From the NCBI GenBank assembly GCA_965240325.2, contig OZ251253.1, positions 682,001 to 746,000 on the forward strand: 64,000 bases of DNA, in the 5' to 3' direction. This document shows, one piece after another, positions 21,830-33,586 of this stretch. Positions within the stretch are counted from its first letter, which is position 1. Each line of letters starts with the position of its first letter. Position numbers and translations under genes: made by a program. Source of the DNA: Rebecca billardiae RCC1528. Taxonomy: Eukaryota > Haptophyta. The notes under the pieces are model-generated. The model was not told where the DNA came from, did not search any database, and saw only the letters and a list, made by a program, of their open reading frames with translations.

Positions 21830-23217
21830 CGGGCGGCGTGGGCGCGCACGGTTGCACGAGCAGTGCGTGTGCACACCATGCCAGTGCAGAGGCGCGAGCC
21901 TCGCACGGACCTCGGCTCGTCCTTCGTCCCGCTGCCAACGGCTTCCGCCCGGTCGGCGTGATTGGCTTGCCCGCGGGAGTTGCCGGCGGTTGCCGGTCGC
22001 CGGCGGTTGACGGCCGATGCCTCGGCGACGCCAGCGCGCAATGATGTAAGTGGTCATCGTCTGGGCGGCCGTGCCATGCGGCTGTCTGACCAGGCCTTAG
22101 CGTCACCCAGTATAGAGTCTAGTCTAACGTGCTTTCTCGGAATGTATCCGCCTCGCTGTCGCCCAGTGCCGAGCACCGCGCCGCCGCCGCCGTCGGCGTC
22201 TCCACTCGGCTCGCGGGTAAATTCATCCCGTTGGTCGCATAGACATTTCCCTTTCACGTTGGCAATCTCGCGCGACTGATTTTCAAGAATTCACGCCGAG
22301 GTCCCGAGATCTGACCTGGCCCGGCGGCAAGATTCGTGGCGGACGCACGCACATGTCCGCCGCCAGCGCCCGCCGTCAGATGGCAACGCGCACATTCGCC
22401 CCCAGGCGCCCCCAGGCGAGCCTGGCCGGGTCGTGGTACCGCAACATCCTTGACACCCGAGTCGTGCGGCGCGAATCTTCCTTCCCCGCGCTCCCGCTCA
22501 CAAGGTTGGTGCTGGGGCTAGCGCGGACAGTTCGTTCGGCCGACTGCTGCCGCTGGCTGCCGGCGCAGCCTGCCAGGCATGCTGCCCTTGATTCCTTTGC
22601 TGCCATCGCCCACATCCGAGGCACGGCGCGATGGCCCCGATGAGCAAGTATAAGGGCTCGCACCACACTGGCAGCGTGGCCCACTCGGCTGCGCAGGAAG
22701 GCGCAGCGTCCGCCTAGTCCGTCGGTCACTGAGCCAGGCTGACCCGGCAAGAGTCAGGCCCCCAGTCAGCGGCATGGGGCGGCTGACGCTACTGCTGGGC
22801 TGCTGGCGGCACACTCTAGTGGCACTGAATCGTGCTCACTTTCGCGTCTTTGTGTAGGCGTGGCACGCCCTGGCACGTGTGTGCGCGCTGCGTGCCTGCT
22901 GTCTGACCTGAATTGTGGCCGCTGATACAGATCTATATAACAGAACGTACCGTACGGCAAGAGTAGTGCGCCAAGACATGCAGCTGACGAATCAATTTCC
23001 GCGTGCATACATACAGACGATTGAGTAGATCATCGTCATGATGCAGATGATCGATGATGACGATCTATAGCAGCAGTAGACGATGGCAGACTACAGCGCC
23101 CTCGCGCGGCGCTGCGCGGCCCGCGCCATCAGCGGAACCACCGCCTGACGACAGACGAGGCGCACGCGCCGCCCCCGGCAGCAGACCTGCGCAGAGGCCG
23201 TCTACCAGCCGCCATCG
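21830..23217. other. Intergenic region with one doubtful small ORF
   Basis: A mixed-composition region. A 96-codon frame at 22353-22643 (MSAASARRQMATRTFAPRRP, then SLAGSWYRNILDTRVVRRES) has an ATG and a protein-like look but no recognised family, and could be a first exon. 22940-23090 is AT-rich with ATCGATGATGACG-like runs. Nothing else is supported. Confidence 0.35.
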
Positions 23218-24610
23218 TCATAGCAGCACGGCTCTGGAGGCGAATACGGGCGCGCCGCCGCGCGCGGTGCCAGCGGCTGGTGGCAGCCTGGACGCGGCAC
23301 CAGGCGGGGCGCGGCCTCTCGGCGAGGCCGGGCATGGCGGCGGTGGCGCCGCGCCGCCGCCAAGGCCAGCGGCGCCATGCGCGTCGGCTGCGCCGCCCCT
23401 CGGCATGCCGCCGCTCGCGCGCGCGCCGCACGCGCCAGCGCCGCCGCTCGCGTGCGCCGCGTCGGGCGGTGGGTGCGCGTGCCCGCGCCGCGCACCCGCG
23501 GGCATGCCGCCTGTACTGGTGCGCGCGGCCGGCGCGCGGGGAGCTGCGGAGCACGCCGGCGGCGCGGCGCGCGGGCGCGCGCGGCGCGAGGCGACGAGAG
23601 TCGCGCCGAGCGCGAGCGCGCTGAGCGCCGCCGCGCCGCCCGCCAGCAGGCGCGGGCCGGCGCGCGCGCGTGACGCGTCGGCGCCCTCCTCGGCCGCGCT
23701 CGGCACTGGCCGCGACCGCGGCGGCGCCGCCCTGCGCAGCGCATGCCCCCGCGGCTGCTGCGGCGCCCGCGCCGTCGCGCCGCCGCCGCCGCCGCCGCCC
23801 GCGCGCGCAGGCAGCGCCAGTGTGTACGCCGGTGCGTACCCCACCGTGGCGGTGGGCAGCACGGCGGTGGGCGCATATCCGCCCTGCGCCACCGGGCCCA
23901 GGCCGCCCAGCGGCACGGCGCCCGGCGCCGTGTAAAAGTAGGCGGGCGCGGCCGCCGCGCCCGCCTCGCCGCCGCCGCCGCCGCCGCCGTAGCCGCTGGG
24001 CACGAGGCTCACGTAATACCCGCGTGGGTACGAGTAGTACTGGTGCGGGTAGGTGGGCGCGAGCGTGCCCGGCGGCACGCCGCCGCCGCCCTCGCCCTCG
24101 GGCTCGGAGCCCGGCTTGTGCGGGCCGTGGTAGTTGCAGGAGCCTCTCCCCCAGCAGTGCCGGTGGCACGAGGTGCAGCCGCACCAGTGCAGCCCGTCGT
24201 AGTCCAACACTGGGTCGTGGAAGCGGCAGCGGCGGTGCAGGCAGCCCGCGCACGCGCGGCCCTTTGCGTACAGGTTGGGCCTGTGCGCCGAGCTCGGGTC
24301 CGGGGCCGGGGCGAAGAGCAGCGCGGGCTGCCACACCGTGTTGCCCGGGCCAGAGCCGGGGCGGCCCCCGGGGTCGCCGCCTGGCCGCAGCAGGACGGGT
24401 CGGCCGTCCGGCCCTTGGCCCCACCACCAGAGCGGCGGAGGCGACGGCGGCGGCGGGCGCGGCGGCGGGTGCGGCGCGGCGGGCGGCGGGTGCGGCGAGC
24501 CGGGGGGCGGGCGGGGCGGGCGGGGCAGACGCGCGCCGGCGGGCGGCGGCGGCGGCGGCGAGGGCGAGGGCGGCGGCGGGCGCGGCGGCGGCGGCGGCTC
24601 CCATGGCCAG

Positions 24611-24642
<32 letters not shown>

Positions 24643-24873
24643 GCTGGGCGAAGGCGGCGGCGGTCGGCGCGGGGGCGGCGGGCTGGGCGGCGGCGGCGAG
24701 CGCGGCGGCGGCGGGCGCGGCGGCGGCGCGGACGGGGGCGGCGGGGTGGGCGGCGGCGGCGCCAAGGGCGGCAGCGGGCTCGGCGGCGGCGGCGGCGGCG
24801 GCGACGGCGGCGGCCGCCGCGGCGGCAGGCCGGGCGACGGCGGCGGCGGCGACGGCGAAGGTGGCGGCGGGCC

Positions 24874-24907
<34 letters not shown>

Positions 24908-25197
24908 GGGCTGGGCGGCGGCGGTGGCGGCGGGGAGGGCGGCGGCGGTGAGGGCAGCGGCGGCGGCCGCGGCGGCGGCGGCGAGGGCGGTGGCGGCGGC
25001 GGCGGCGGCGAGGGCGAGGGCGGCGGCGGCGGCGGCGGCGAGGGCGAGGGCGGCGGGGGCGGCCGCGGCGAGGGCGGCGGCGGCGGCGAGGGCGAGGGCG
25101 GCGGCGGTGGCCGTGGCGAGGGCGGCGGCGGCGGCGGTGGGAATGGCGGCGGCGGGCTCGGCGGGGGCGGCGGGGGCGGCGAGGGCGGTGGTGGACT

Positions 25198-25231
<34 letters not shown>

Positions 25232-25330
25232 GGGCTCGGCGGCGGCGGCGGCGGCGGCGAGGGTGGCGGTGGGCTCGGCGGCGGCGGCGGCAACGGCGGC
25301 GGTGGGGCGGGCGGCGGCGGGCTCGGCGGT

Positions 25331-25362
<32 letters not shown>

Positions 25363-27978
25363 CGGTGGCGGCGGGCTCGGCGGCGGCGGAGGCGGCGGCG
25401 GTGACGGTGGCGGCGGCGACGGCGGCGGCGGCGGCGGTGGCGGGCTCGGCGGCGGCGGCGGCGGCGGGCTCGGCGGTGGCGGCGGCGGCGAGGGCGGGGG
25501 CGCCGAGGGCGGCGGCGGACCCGGCGAGGGCGGCGGCGGCAAGGGCGGCGGGCGCGGCGAGGGCGGCGGCGGCGGCGGCGGCAAGGGCGGCGGGCTCGGC
25601 GGCGGCGGGCTCGGCGACGGCGGCGGCGGCCGCGGCGGCGGGTGCGGCAGCAGGTGGTGGTGCCGAGCTGGCGGCGGCGGGAAGGAAGGCGGGTGCGGTG
25701 GCGAGAGAGGCGGCGCGCTCGGCGGCGGCGGCGTTGGGCTCGGCGGCGGCCGAGGCGGGTGGTGCGGCGGCAGCGAGGGCGGCGGCGAGGGCGGCGGGCG
25801 CGGCGGCGGCGGCGGCGGGCGCGACGGCGGCGGCGACCGAGGCGGCGCGTGTGGCGGCGGCAGGGGCGGCGGCGCGGGCGGCGACGCGGGCGGCGGCGAG
25901 GGCGGCGGCGAGGGCGGCGGGCTCGGCGGCGGCGGCGGCGGCGGCGCGTGCGGCGGCGGGCTCGGCGGCGGCCGGGGCGGCGGCGAGGGTGGCGGCGGCG
26001 GCGGCGAGGGCGGCGGGCGTGGCGGTGCGCGCGGCGGCGGGCTCGGTGGCGGCGAGGGCGGCGGGCTCGGCGGCGGGCGCGGCGGCGGGCTCGGTGGCGG
26101 CGAGGGCGGCGGGCTCGGCGGCGGGCTCGGCGGTGGCGCCGGCGGCGCGCGTGGCGGCGGCGAGGGTGGCGGCGTGGGTGGCGAGCTGGGCGGCGGGCTG
26201 GGCGGCGGGCTCGGCGGCGGCCCCGGCGGCGGCGCGGGGGGGCGTGCCGGCGGCGGGCTCGGCGGTGGCGACGGCGGCGGGTATGGTGGCGGGCTCGGCG
26301 GTTCGCGCGGCGGCGGGCTCGGCGGTGGGCGTGGCGGCGGCGCCGGCGGCGGGCGCGGCGGCGGGCGCGGCGGCGGCGACGGCGGTGGCGATGGCGGCGG
26401 GCTCGGCGGCGGCGAGGGCGGCGGCGAGGGCGGCGCGCTCGGCTGCGGGCTGGGCGGCGGCGATGGCGGCGGGCGAGGCGGCGGTGCGGGCGGCGGTGCG
26501 GGCGGCGGGCTGGGCGGCGGGCGTGGCGGCGGGCGTGGCGGCGGGCGTGGCGGCGGGCGCGGCGGCGCGCTCGGCGGCGGCGCGCTCGGCGGGCTGGGCG
26601 GCGGGCTGGGCGGCGGGCTGGGCGGCGGCTGCGGCGGCAGACAGCCTGCGGTGCGCACGCGCAGGTCCACATGTCTGCCGCCCAGCTGCGCGTGCGCGTC
26701 GATCGAGCTGAGCTGCACCACGTACTCCGTGCACGGTGCCGTGTCGAGCACACGCAGCGACTTGGCGCCGGCGCGCGCCGGGCTCTGCGGCGGCCGCACG
26801 AACGCGCCGGCCGCGCCGCCGCCGGCCGCGCCGCTGGTCTGTGCGTAGCGCACATCGGTCAGGAAGTCGGCGCGCGCCGGGCGCCAGTGCACGTCGATCG
26901 AGCGCCCGTCCGCCGCCGAGCGCGCGCGCGCGTGCTCCGGCGGCGCGGGCGCCTCCGCCAGCGCCAGCGAGACGGAGACCGCCGCCGCGCCCTCGCACAG
27001 CCCCGGACCAAACGGCCGAAACTTGAGCAAGTCCGGGAGCCGAGAGTCCGGGGGAAGCTCGGGGGGCGGCGTGTAGTCCACGCAGCCCTCGGCGTACACC
27101 ACGCCCGCGCGCACGGGCACGCCGCTGCCGTTGGGCGGCGGCGGCCCCGTGCCGCACTCTGTGAGCGCGCCGCCGCCGCCGCCGCCGCCGCCATCGCCGC
27201 CGCCGCCGCCGTCCCTGTCCGCGCCGCCGCCGCCGCCGCCCGGCGGCAGCGGCGCCTCGAGGGCAAAGGGCGCGGCGAGGCGGTACTCGTGCGGGGCGAG
27301 GCCGGCGAAGAGGACGAGCGAGACCCCCTGCATCGTGCCCACGTCGACCCGCACCGCGTCGTCCAGCGTGAGCCGCCACACCCCGCGCGCGCTCCCGCCG
27401 AGCAGCGCCCGAAGCGCGCCGCGCCGCGCCTGCCAGGTGGTGTCGCCGAGCAACCGGTCCGGGCACAGCTCTGCGGTGGAGGTGTTGGCGAGGGCGTGCG
27501 AGGACCACGCGTAGTCGAAGCCCCAGTACTTGTCGTCCGGGCACGCCCGGTCCACCAGCACCGCGCGCGCCCCGTCCGGCCGCTCGAGCACCACGCGCAC
27601 GTCCGGTGCGTACGTGTGGTGGAAGCGGCGCAGCACGAGATCGAGCCGAGATACGGCAAAGTCGTGCGGCACGGCGAAGGCGAGGGTGTCCGAGCCGGCG
27701 TCGGGCCACATGAGCTCGGTGGCGAGCGTGATCGTCGTCGTCTCGCCCGCCGCGGCCACCAGCTCGAGCACGCGCGGCGTCGGCACCGGCCGCACCTCGC
27801 TGTCGGAGCACGGCGCGTGCCGCGGCGGCGCCGGCGGCGAGGGCGCGCGCGCGGCCGGCGCGCGAGCGCCGCGCACGAGCAGCGCGAGCCCGAGCGCGAG
27901 CGCGCCACGCGCGCGCCGCGGCGCGCCCTCGCGAGCCGCCGCCCCGTCGCGCGCGCCGGCGCGCCGTGGGCGGCTCAT
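23218..27978 (-). CDS. Pherophorin-like extracellular protein: P-domain-like head, Ser-Pro rod, Cys/His cluster, TM anchor
   Basis: Intronless, 1586 residues from ATG 27978. Residues 1-55 hold a basic start and a hydrophobic signal-like run (GALALGLALLVRGA). Residues about 70-215 resemble the proprotein-convertase P domain: VSRLDLVLRRFHHTYAPDVR, VVLERPDGARAVLVDR, GVWRLTLDDAVRVDVGTMQG, VSLVLFAG. Residues about 330-445 are fibronectin-III-like. Residues 446-1180 are SPPP/RPPP/APPP repeats, a hydroxyproline-rich rod as in pherophorins. A Cys/His cluster follows (CAGCLHRRCRFHD, WCGCTSCHRHCWGRGSC, residues about 1243-1289), then a Tyr/Gly segment, a TM helix (LLAGGAAALSALALGATLVA) and a basic tail. 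A cell-wall, scale-matrix or adhesion protein is inferred; hydroxyproline glycosylation is likely. Long open frames on both strands of the rod are composition artefacts. Confidence 0.78.
24440..26640 (-). repeat. GGC/GGCGAG-type repeat encoding Ser-Pro/Ala-Pro/Arg-Pro rod
   Basis: 2.2 kb of imperfect GGCGGCGGGCTC/GGCGAGGGC units read on the minus strand as (S/A/R)PPP. The 5' half of the rod has regular triplet-Pro units; the 3' half has mixed PPPP and longer runs, suggesting successive expansion. Prone to copy-number variation and collapse in assembly. Confidence 0.85.
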
Positions 27979-28283
27979 GCGGCGCCGGCGGCGGGTGCAG
28001 CCGCCGCCGCCATCGTCGTCAGCGGCATGTATGTCACCGGCCGCTCAAAAACCACCGCCAAGCGGATTGCCGTTGGGATCCACAAATCCGGCCGCTTCAT
28101 CCGGGGGCTGGCCTCGGTCGAGCCCTCGGCTCGGTCCGGCAGTAATTGACTAATTGTCGGTCGATGGCAGGCAGACGCCCAGGCGTGTAGTCATCGTTTC
28201 GGCCGGAGTTCGGCCAGTGAGCCGTTAGAGCCGTAGGCTGCCTGGACACAGCAAGGCCTCATCAGACGACGGCGCCAATATAA

Positions 28284-28384
28284 CATACATACATACATAC
28301 ATACATACATACATACATACATACATACATACATCATACATACATACATACATACATACATACATACATACATACATACATACA

Positions 28385-28414
<30 letters not shown>
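28284..28414. repeat. CATA tetranucleotide microsatellite
   Basis: About 32 units of CATA, interrupted once near 28333 (CATCATA), grading into TATATA at the right end. It directly abuts the sequence TACGCTGCGTTTTT, which recurs inverted beside the TA tract at 31902. Confidence 0.95.
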
Positions 28415-28418
<4 letters not shown>

Positions 28419-28845
28419 CGCTGCGTTTTTCCACGGGCCGGTCCGCCAGACCGCGAAACAATTCACGCATTTTCAGAGCGAGTCGCGGCTCCGCCTTCCC
28501 ATTGGTCGGTTGGGGGGGGATCGAAAAATGAGCGGTCGCCAAAGTGAGACATATTATCTCAATACCATCAGGCGAAAGACTGGAATCAGGAAGAAAACGA
28601 GCCAATGGTCATCCCGGAAGGCATGATGGCTTGGCCGCAATCTCCTTAGCATCTCAGCAATCTTCGCTCCTTTTTTGTGTCCTTCTCCACCTCCACGAGG
28701 CCTGGACGAGATCGCTTGCGAGCGGAAGGGCTTCGGGTCGAGACTCGAGTAGAGCGCGTCAAAGCGAAGGGGAGCCGCTGGCTCGCTGGCTCCGTGAGGT
28801 TCAAGGCAGCTAGCCGCCGACGCTGATGGCGAAGACGGCGGCTGG

Positions 28846-28907
28846 CCAAGGGCCGTAAGGGTACCCAACTCCCAGTGCGGCCAGCTCGGAGGTTGAGGTG
28901 CCTCTGT
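28846..28907 (-). repeat. Inverted repeat arm 1 (TEAPQPP/HWELG-coding segment)
   Basis: Read on the minus strand it encodes TEAPQPPSWPHWELGTLTAL. The same segment occurs on the plus strand at 29511-29567, with a 9-base deletion (GAGCTGGCC missing) and few substitutions. Arms are about 600 bp apart. Confidence 0.7.
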
Positions 28908-29510
28908 CTGTCTCGTGGCCTCGCGACTCGCGTCCGGCCGGCGTGCTTCAAACGCTGCGCGAGGGCGCGACGTCGAGCGCTCTGCCTGGATGACTGGCGG
29001 CGATGCCGAACCCGGACGGCTCGCCGCTGAGCGGCGCGGGTCAAGGCTCTCCTGACACGCGCGTGAGTCCGCCAGGCTCGCCTCTTTCGCCTCTCGGCCC
29101 GTGCAATCGGCAGTTGCCAACGCGGCGCGCGAGCTCACTCGTGCCGTGCGCGCCAGCAGCAAACGGAGCGCTCGGGCTGCTTGCACCGGGCACGCAGGGG
29201 CAAGCGTGGGCGCCCGCCCGCACTTTGGCTTGTAGGCCCCTACGGGCAGCCTCCATGTCCGCCTGACTCACTTCCGTTCCCGGCGGTCGGCTGCTCGACT
29301 CGTCGCGCGTCCGGTGGCCTCAGCCGAGCTGCGCTCGGCTCGCCCCCACCTCCGCCTCCACCTCCGCCTCGCCATCAGCACTGTCCGCCTCGCCCGCCGC
29401 GCGCCGCCCGCCGCGCGCCGCCCGCCGCGGCGCCCCGTCATGCCCGCACCCTCGCCTCCCGCGTCTTCGGCGACGGGCCACTCACCGCGGGCACTCACGG
29501 AGGCGAGCAC

Positions 29511-29567
29511 AACAGAGGCGCCCCAACCTCCGCACTGGGAGTTGGGTGCCCTTACGGCCCTTGGGCT
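29511..29567 (+). repeat. Inverted repeat arm 2 (TEAPQPP/HWELG-coding segment)
   Basis: Plus-strand partner of 28846-28907, encoding TEAPQPPHWELGALTALG. Reading-frame conservation across the 9-base indel hints that the segment was once, or still is, translated. Confidence 0.7.
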
Positions 29568-29829
29568 GGCGATGGTCGCAACTCAAGTGGGATTGGGGAT
29601 TGGAAGATGGGCTGAAAGACCAGGCATCGTATTCAACTCCAGCCGACCAACACTGCAGCTCTGTGATGCGGGCCCGGCCACTGTACTGTACACGGCAGGC
29701 CCGCCGGGCTTGCGTCGCGCCGCAGGTTGGGGTCGCCGGCCTTCCTATAGGCGCTCACCACGGCTCTTGCGACGGTGACGGTGACATGGATGAAGACGAT
29801 GGCGACGCCTTTCACGACGCTGCCTCTGC

Positions 29830-30060
29830 GTGGCCAGACTCGCTGCGCAGTCGATCGGCCGGATGCACATCAAAAGGGTGGTGGCGGGCCGGTCCGCGGC
29901 GGGCAAGCTCATCATGTCGTTCGGGCCTGGCGTCCGCGGCATGTGCCGTTTTCACCTCCCGCAGGTCGCATTTGAGCTGATGGAGTTATGCGGCGACGTC
30001 CTCAAGACCGGGCCAGAGGATCACAGCGTGGAGTGCAACGCTTGTTTTGCCGGGCGGTGA
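29830..30060 (+). pseudogene. Protein-coding fragment, unrecognised
   Basis: The frame GRMHIKRVVAGRSAAGKLIM, FGPGVRGMCRFHLPQVAFEL, MELCGDVLKTGPEDHSVECN reads like a conserved globular domain, ending CFAGR-stop at 30060. It has no clear start (nearest ATG 29830) and no recognised neighbours. It may be a terminal exon of a gene including 29314-29640, or a fragment. Function unknown. Confidence 0.3.
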
Positions 30061-30316
30061 GCCGCGCGTGTTGATTCGCCGCGAATGATCGCTCGGCGAC
30101 GACGACTACCGGTCGTCGACTATACGGCCGCGTACGTACTGCTATAATAACGGCGGTATAACTATCGGACCGTGTAGTAGTACCGGCGGGCCGTGGCGCG
30201 CCGCCGAGTCGTGCCGATTCCAGGACGTTATTCCGCCTATTCGTTCCGACGACTCATCCGACGTCGGGCCCGCGCGCGCACTTGTTAGCCCGTTATTATT
30301 ACTCGTCGTTGTTCAC

Positions 30317-30600
30317 CTACTTCCTGAATTCCTCATCCCGATCCGAGTCCGACTCAGAAGTCAGTGTCAGATCCGGGCGCTGCGCCATCAGTGCGGGCGG
30401 CGTCACCACTTCTGTCGCCGCCGGCGGAACGTCTCCGCCGCCGGTCGGACCGGCGCTAGAAGTCGTAGATGAATTGCTGGCGCTATTGCTACTGCTAGAT
30501 CCGAGTATCCGTCCGAGACGTGATGCGGCACCGTAATCCCGTGATGGGACATGAGTCTGGTCCGGCGGCGGCACTCGCCAATCGCGATAGTTCGACACGC
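30317..30600 (-). pseudogene. Possible terminal exon with acidic tail, unrecognised
   Basis: The minus-strand frame contains NYRDWRVPPPDQTHVPSRDY, GAASRLGRILGSSSSNSASN and an acidic end SDSDRDEEFRK-stop. No ATG lies in a suitable place (the longest frame begins with a TTG), so at best it is a last exon. No family recognised. Confidence 0.3.
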
Positions 30601-31900
30601 GGTGACTGCATGCTCTGATGATGATCGTCATCTGTATATTGAGTGACTGGCGGGCAGCAGAGTGACGACGACGCCCACCGCGCTGTCGTCCGTCTAGTGC
30701 CAAGCTCCCAAGAGTCGTCGGGCCTTTGACTCAATTCCCTTTGACGCGGGGCGCCGTGCGCACCGGCGCTGCAATAACTCGCCAACTCGGCATCGTCACG
30801 AGTCTGCACGGGCCTCGGCCGATTTGGTGAACCCAGCGGCGTGCACTGCCGCGAGCGTGCTGCCCGGGCTGACCTTGGATTCGATGCCAGAGTGATAAGA
30901 CATGACAATTCCATAGTCTGTGCTTGCCCTCCCCACCGTACCCGCGTACGCCGCGAGTGCCTCCGTACGAGTTCATGGCCGCGTAGAACGGCGCACCGTG
31001 CGGCGGGCGACGAGGCCGCACTCGTGAGCTGCATGCTGCATCCAGGCAACGCCTTGGACGCGTACCTGTGCTTCCTGAGAAGGCGGGCCTCACGCCTGGC
31101 TGCGCTGGTGTCGGTGGACGCCCTGAGCTTCACCGCAGCCAGCCCACCCTGGGCGTCGACAACCTTGTTTACAAACCGTGCCGTGCAGGAGCCCGCTCCC
31201 ACAAGCTGCTCTCACAGTGAGCCGCAGCTGGGACATCCATCTGTTCGGCCTCCTCGCTGGGGAGCGTCAGGTCGAGCGCCGGAACTTCCGACTTGCGCGA
31301 GCCCAGCAGCCGGCCGAGCGGGCGCCCAGCCGCGCGCGCTCTCCCCCTCCGCGCGGCGCAGCGTGAATGAAGGCGGGCGCGCACGACGTTGATTGAGAAA
31401 GAGCTCCTCCTCCTGCACGCGCAGGCTCCACAGCACGAGCGCGCCCGATGCGAAGAGGAAAGCATCGAAGGGTGCGGGCAGCGGCGTGCTCGTCGCGCTC
31501 CCACTGAGAGCGCGACGTGGGCAACGTGAACGTCACGTGCCGACGGGCGTCGGTCAGACGACGTGGACGGGAGGCGAGCAGCGCGGCGGAGGAGACGTGG
31601 GTGCCAGTGAGCGTGCACGGCGCGGACGGCTCCCCGCCGCAGGGCGGCGTCGTGTGCTCGCCCGCCGGCCGCCCGTGCTCTAGGATCCTCAGAATCCTAA
31701 GAAGTCCGCCTCGCCGGGCCGCGTTGAGAGCCCCAACTGAAAACTCCCAAGGGGGGCTTCCAGGTCTTGCATCTGAAGACCACGATCTCCGTCCGATCTT
31801 CGTTTAGTCTATTGGTGCGACGAAGCAGGAATATGATTTTCTTTTGTCCTCCGCGTGTCGATCTCGCCGGCTCGCAAGCCAAGCCTTTCAGAAACGCGGC

Positions 31901-32038
<138 letters not shown>

Positions 32039-32235
32039 CGAGCGCGGGTTCCGAGGGTAGACTTTGCCAAGACGGGCGCCAGCCACTCACTGAGCCAGGC
32101 GGCAGCGAGCCTGGTGGTGGCGAGGGCGCCGCACGAGATGTCCGTCGCGCTGCGTGCTACTGGGCTGGCGCCTGCCACCGTGCTCACCCCGCGCGTGCAC
32201 CCGGCGGCCCTGACGGCCCGACCAGCCTCGCGGCG

Positions 32236-33550
32236 TCACGGCGCCGCCGGCTGCGCGCCTGCGCCGCCGCTCCCGCCGCCGACGCGCAGCGCGCTCGAGC
32301 CGCGCCGCAGCGTGGACTGGCGGAGGAACGCGACCGCCGCCTTGGAGCCGCCGAGCATCGGCATGCCCGTGCCGCCCGCCTGCGGCGTGCTCGCCTGCGC
32401 CAGCGTCGCCGCGTCGATGGTGAGCTCGCCCCCCTCCCATATCGGCGGCTCGCGCGCGGGCGCCGTCGCCTGCCGGGAGATGACTCGGCGCGGCGCGGGC
32501 GCCAGGCCCGTTGCCGCGCGCTGCACGCTGCGGCCGCGCGAGGACTCGGAGCCGGCCGAGGCGCTCGGGCCGATCGCTGGCGGGCACGCGCCGCTGGCGA
32601 GCGCCGCCGTGGCCGCGGCCGAGAGCCCCGCGGGCTGCGTGCCCGAGAGCAGCCGGTGCAGCAGCCCCGCCCCGCCGTAGCCCACGCACAGCACGCCCAC
32701 CAGCAGCTGCGCGCGCCCAAAGCCGAGCGCTGAGGAGGCGACGCCGCCGAGCAGGGGGCCGGCGGTCAGGCTGCGGGGGGCGGGGGCGGGGGAGGGGAGG
32801 GCGGGGCGCGGGTGGGCACGGCCGTGCGCATACCCGCGCGCGCTCCGCGACGGCCGCGCTGCCATGCTGCGCTGCGGCGCGCCGCGCGCGCGGCGGCGCT
32901 GCGGCGGCGCGCTGGCGGCGCGCGGGCGGCGCGGGCCGCCCCCAAACAGTCTGGGACGCACGCAAGCTGGCGGCGCGGGCCGCACCCGAGCTGCATGGCG
33001 ATGTTGTACAGGGTGACGACGGCGTTGGTGTCCACGCCCGCGTCGGAGGGGTGCCCGTCGAGCCCGATGCGCGCGGCGCCCGCCTTCACCGCCGCGAGCG
33101 ACGGGATGAGCGCCGCGGCCTGCCCCGCGCCCAGCACGCACAACAGGCCCAGCTCAAAGCCCCAGCGCGCGCCGAGCGCGCCGCCGCACGCCGCCTGCGC
33201 GAGCGGGCCGAGGGAGAAGCCGGCGCACGCGAGGCCGCTGCCGAGCACGCCGAGGCTCATCACGTCCTGGTACCGGTTGTGCGACAGCCGCCCGCCGCGC
33301 GGCGGGCGGCACCCCGCCCACCGGTCCGACGCCACCCCGCAGAGCGGCGCCGCCACCGAGTACGCGCCCGAAAAAGCGCCAAACGAGATGCCGGCCTGGC
33401 CCTCGCTCAGCCCGAGCTCGTGCAGGTGGACGACGAGGATGCCGTTGCACACGCCGAAGACGGCCATGGCGAGCATCAGCCCCGCCGACGCGAAGAGCAG
33501 GCGGCCCGTCAGGATCGAGCGCATCGCACACGCGCCGCCGCCGCCGCCCT

Positions 33551-33586
<36 letters not shown>

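Larger units (their letters stand above)
28415..31900. other. Region of gene fragments between two microsatellites; possible mobile or degenerate segment
   Basis: 3.5 kb of moderate GC without a complete recognisable gene. It holds an inverted duplication (28846-28907 against 29511-29567), a protein-like fragment at 29830-30060, a minus-strand fragment at 30317-30600, and a minus-strand frame near 31400-31470 reading APFDAFLFASGALVLWSLRV then QEEELFL, which resembles a membrane-enzyme helix. Its two ends, next to the microsatellites, share the inverted motif TACGCYGCGTTT. It may be a mobile element or a decayed gene cluster. Confidence 0.35.

Noticed and set aside
23129-27811. Very long open frames on both strands over the pherophorin-like gene (for example plus 24275-26848, Gly-rich; minus second frame, Ala-rich)
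   Set aside because: They arise from GGC-type repeats lacking stops in any frame. Only the frame from 27978 has a signal-like start, domain-like head, Cys/His module and TM helix.
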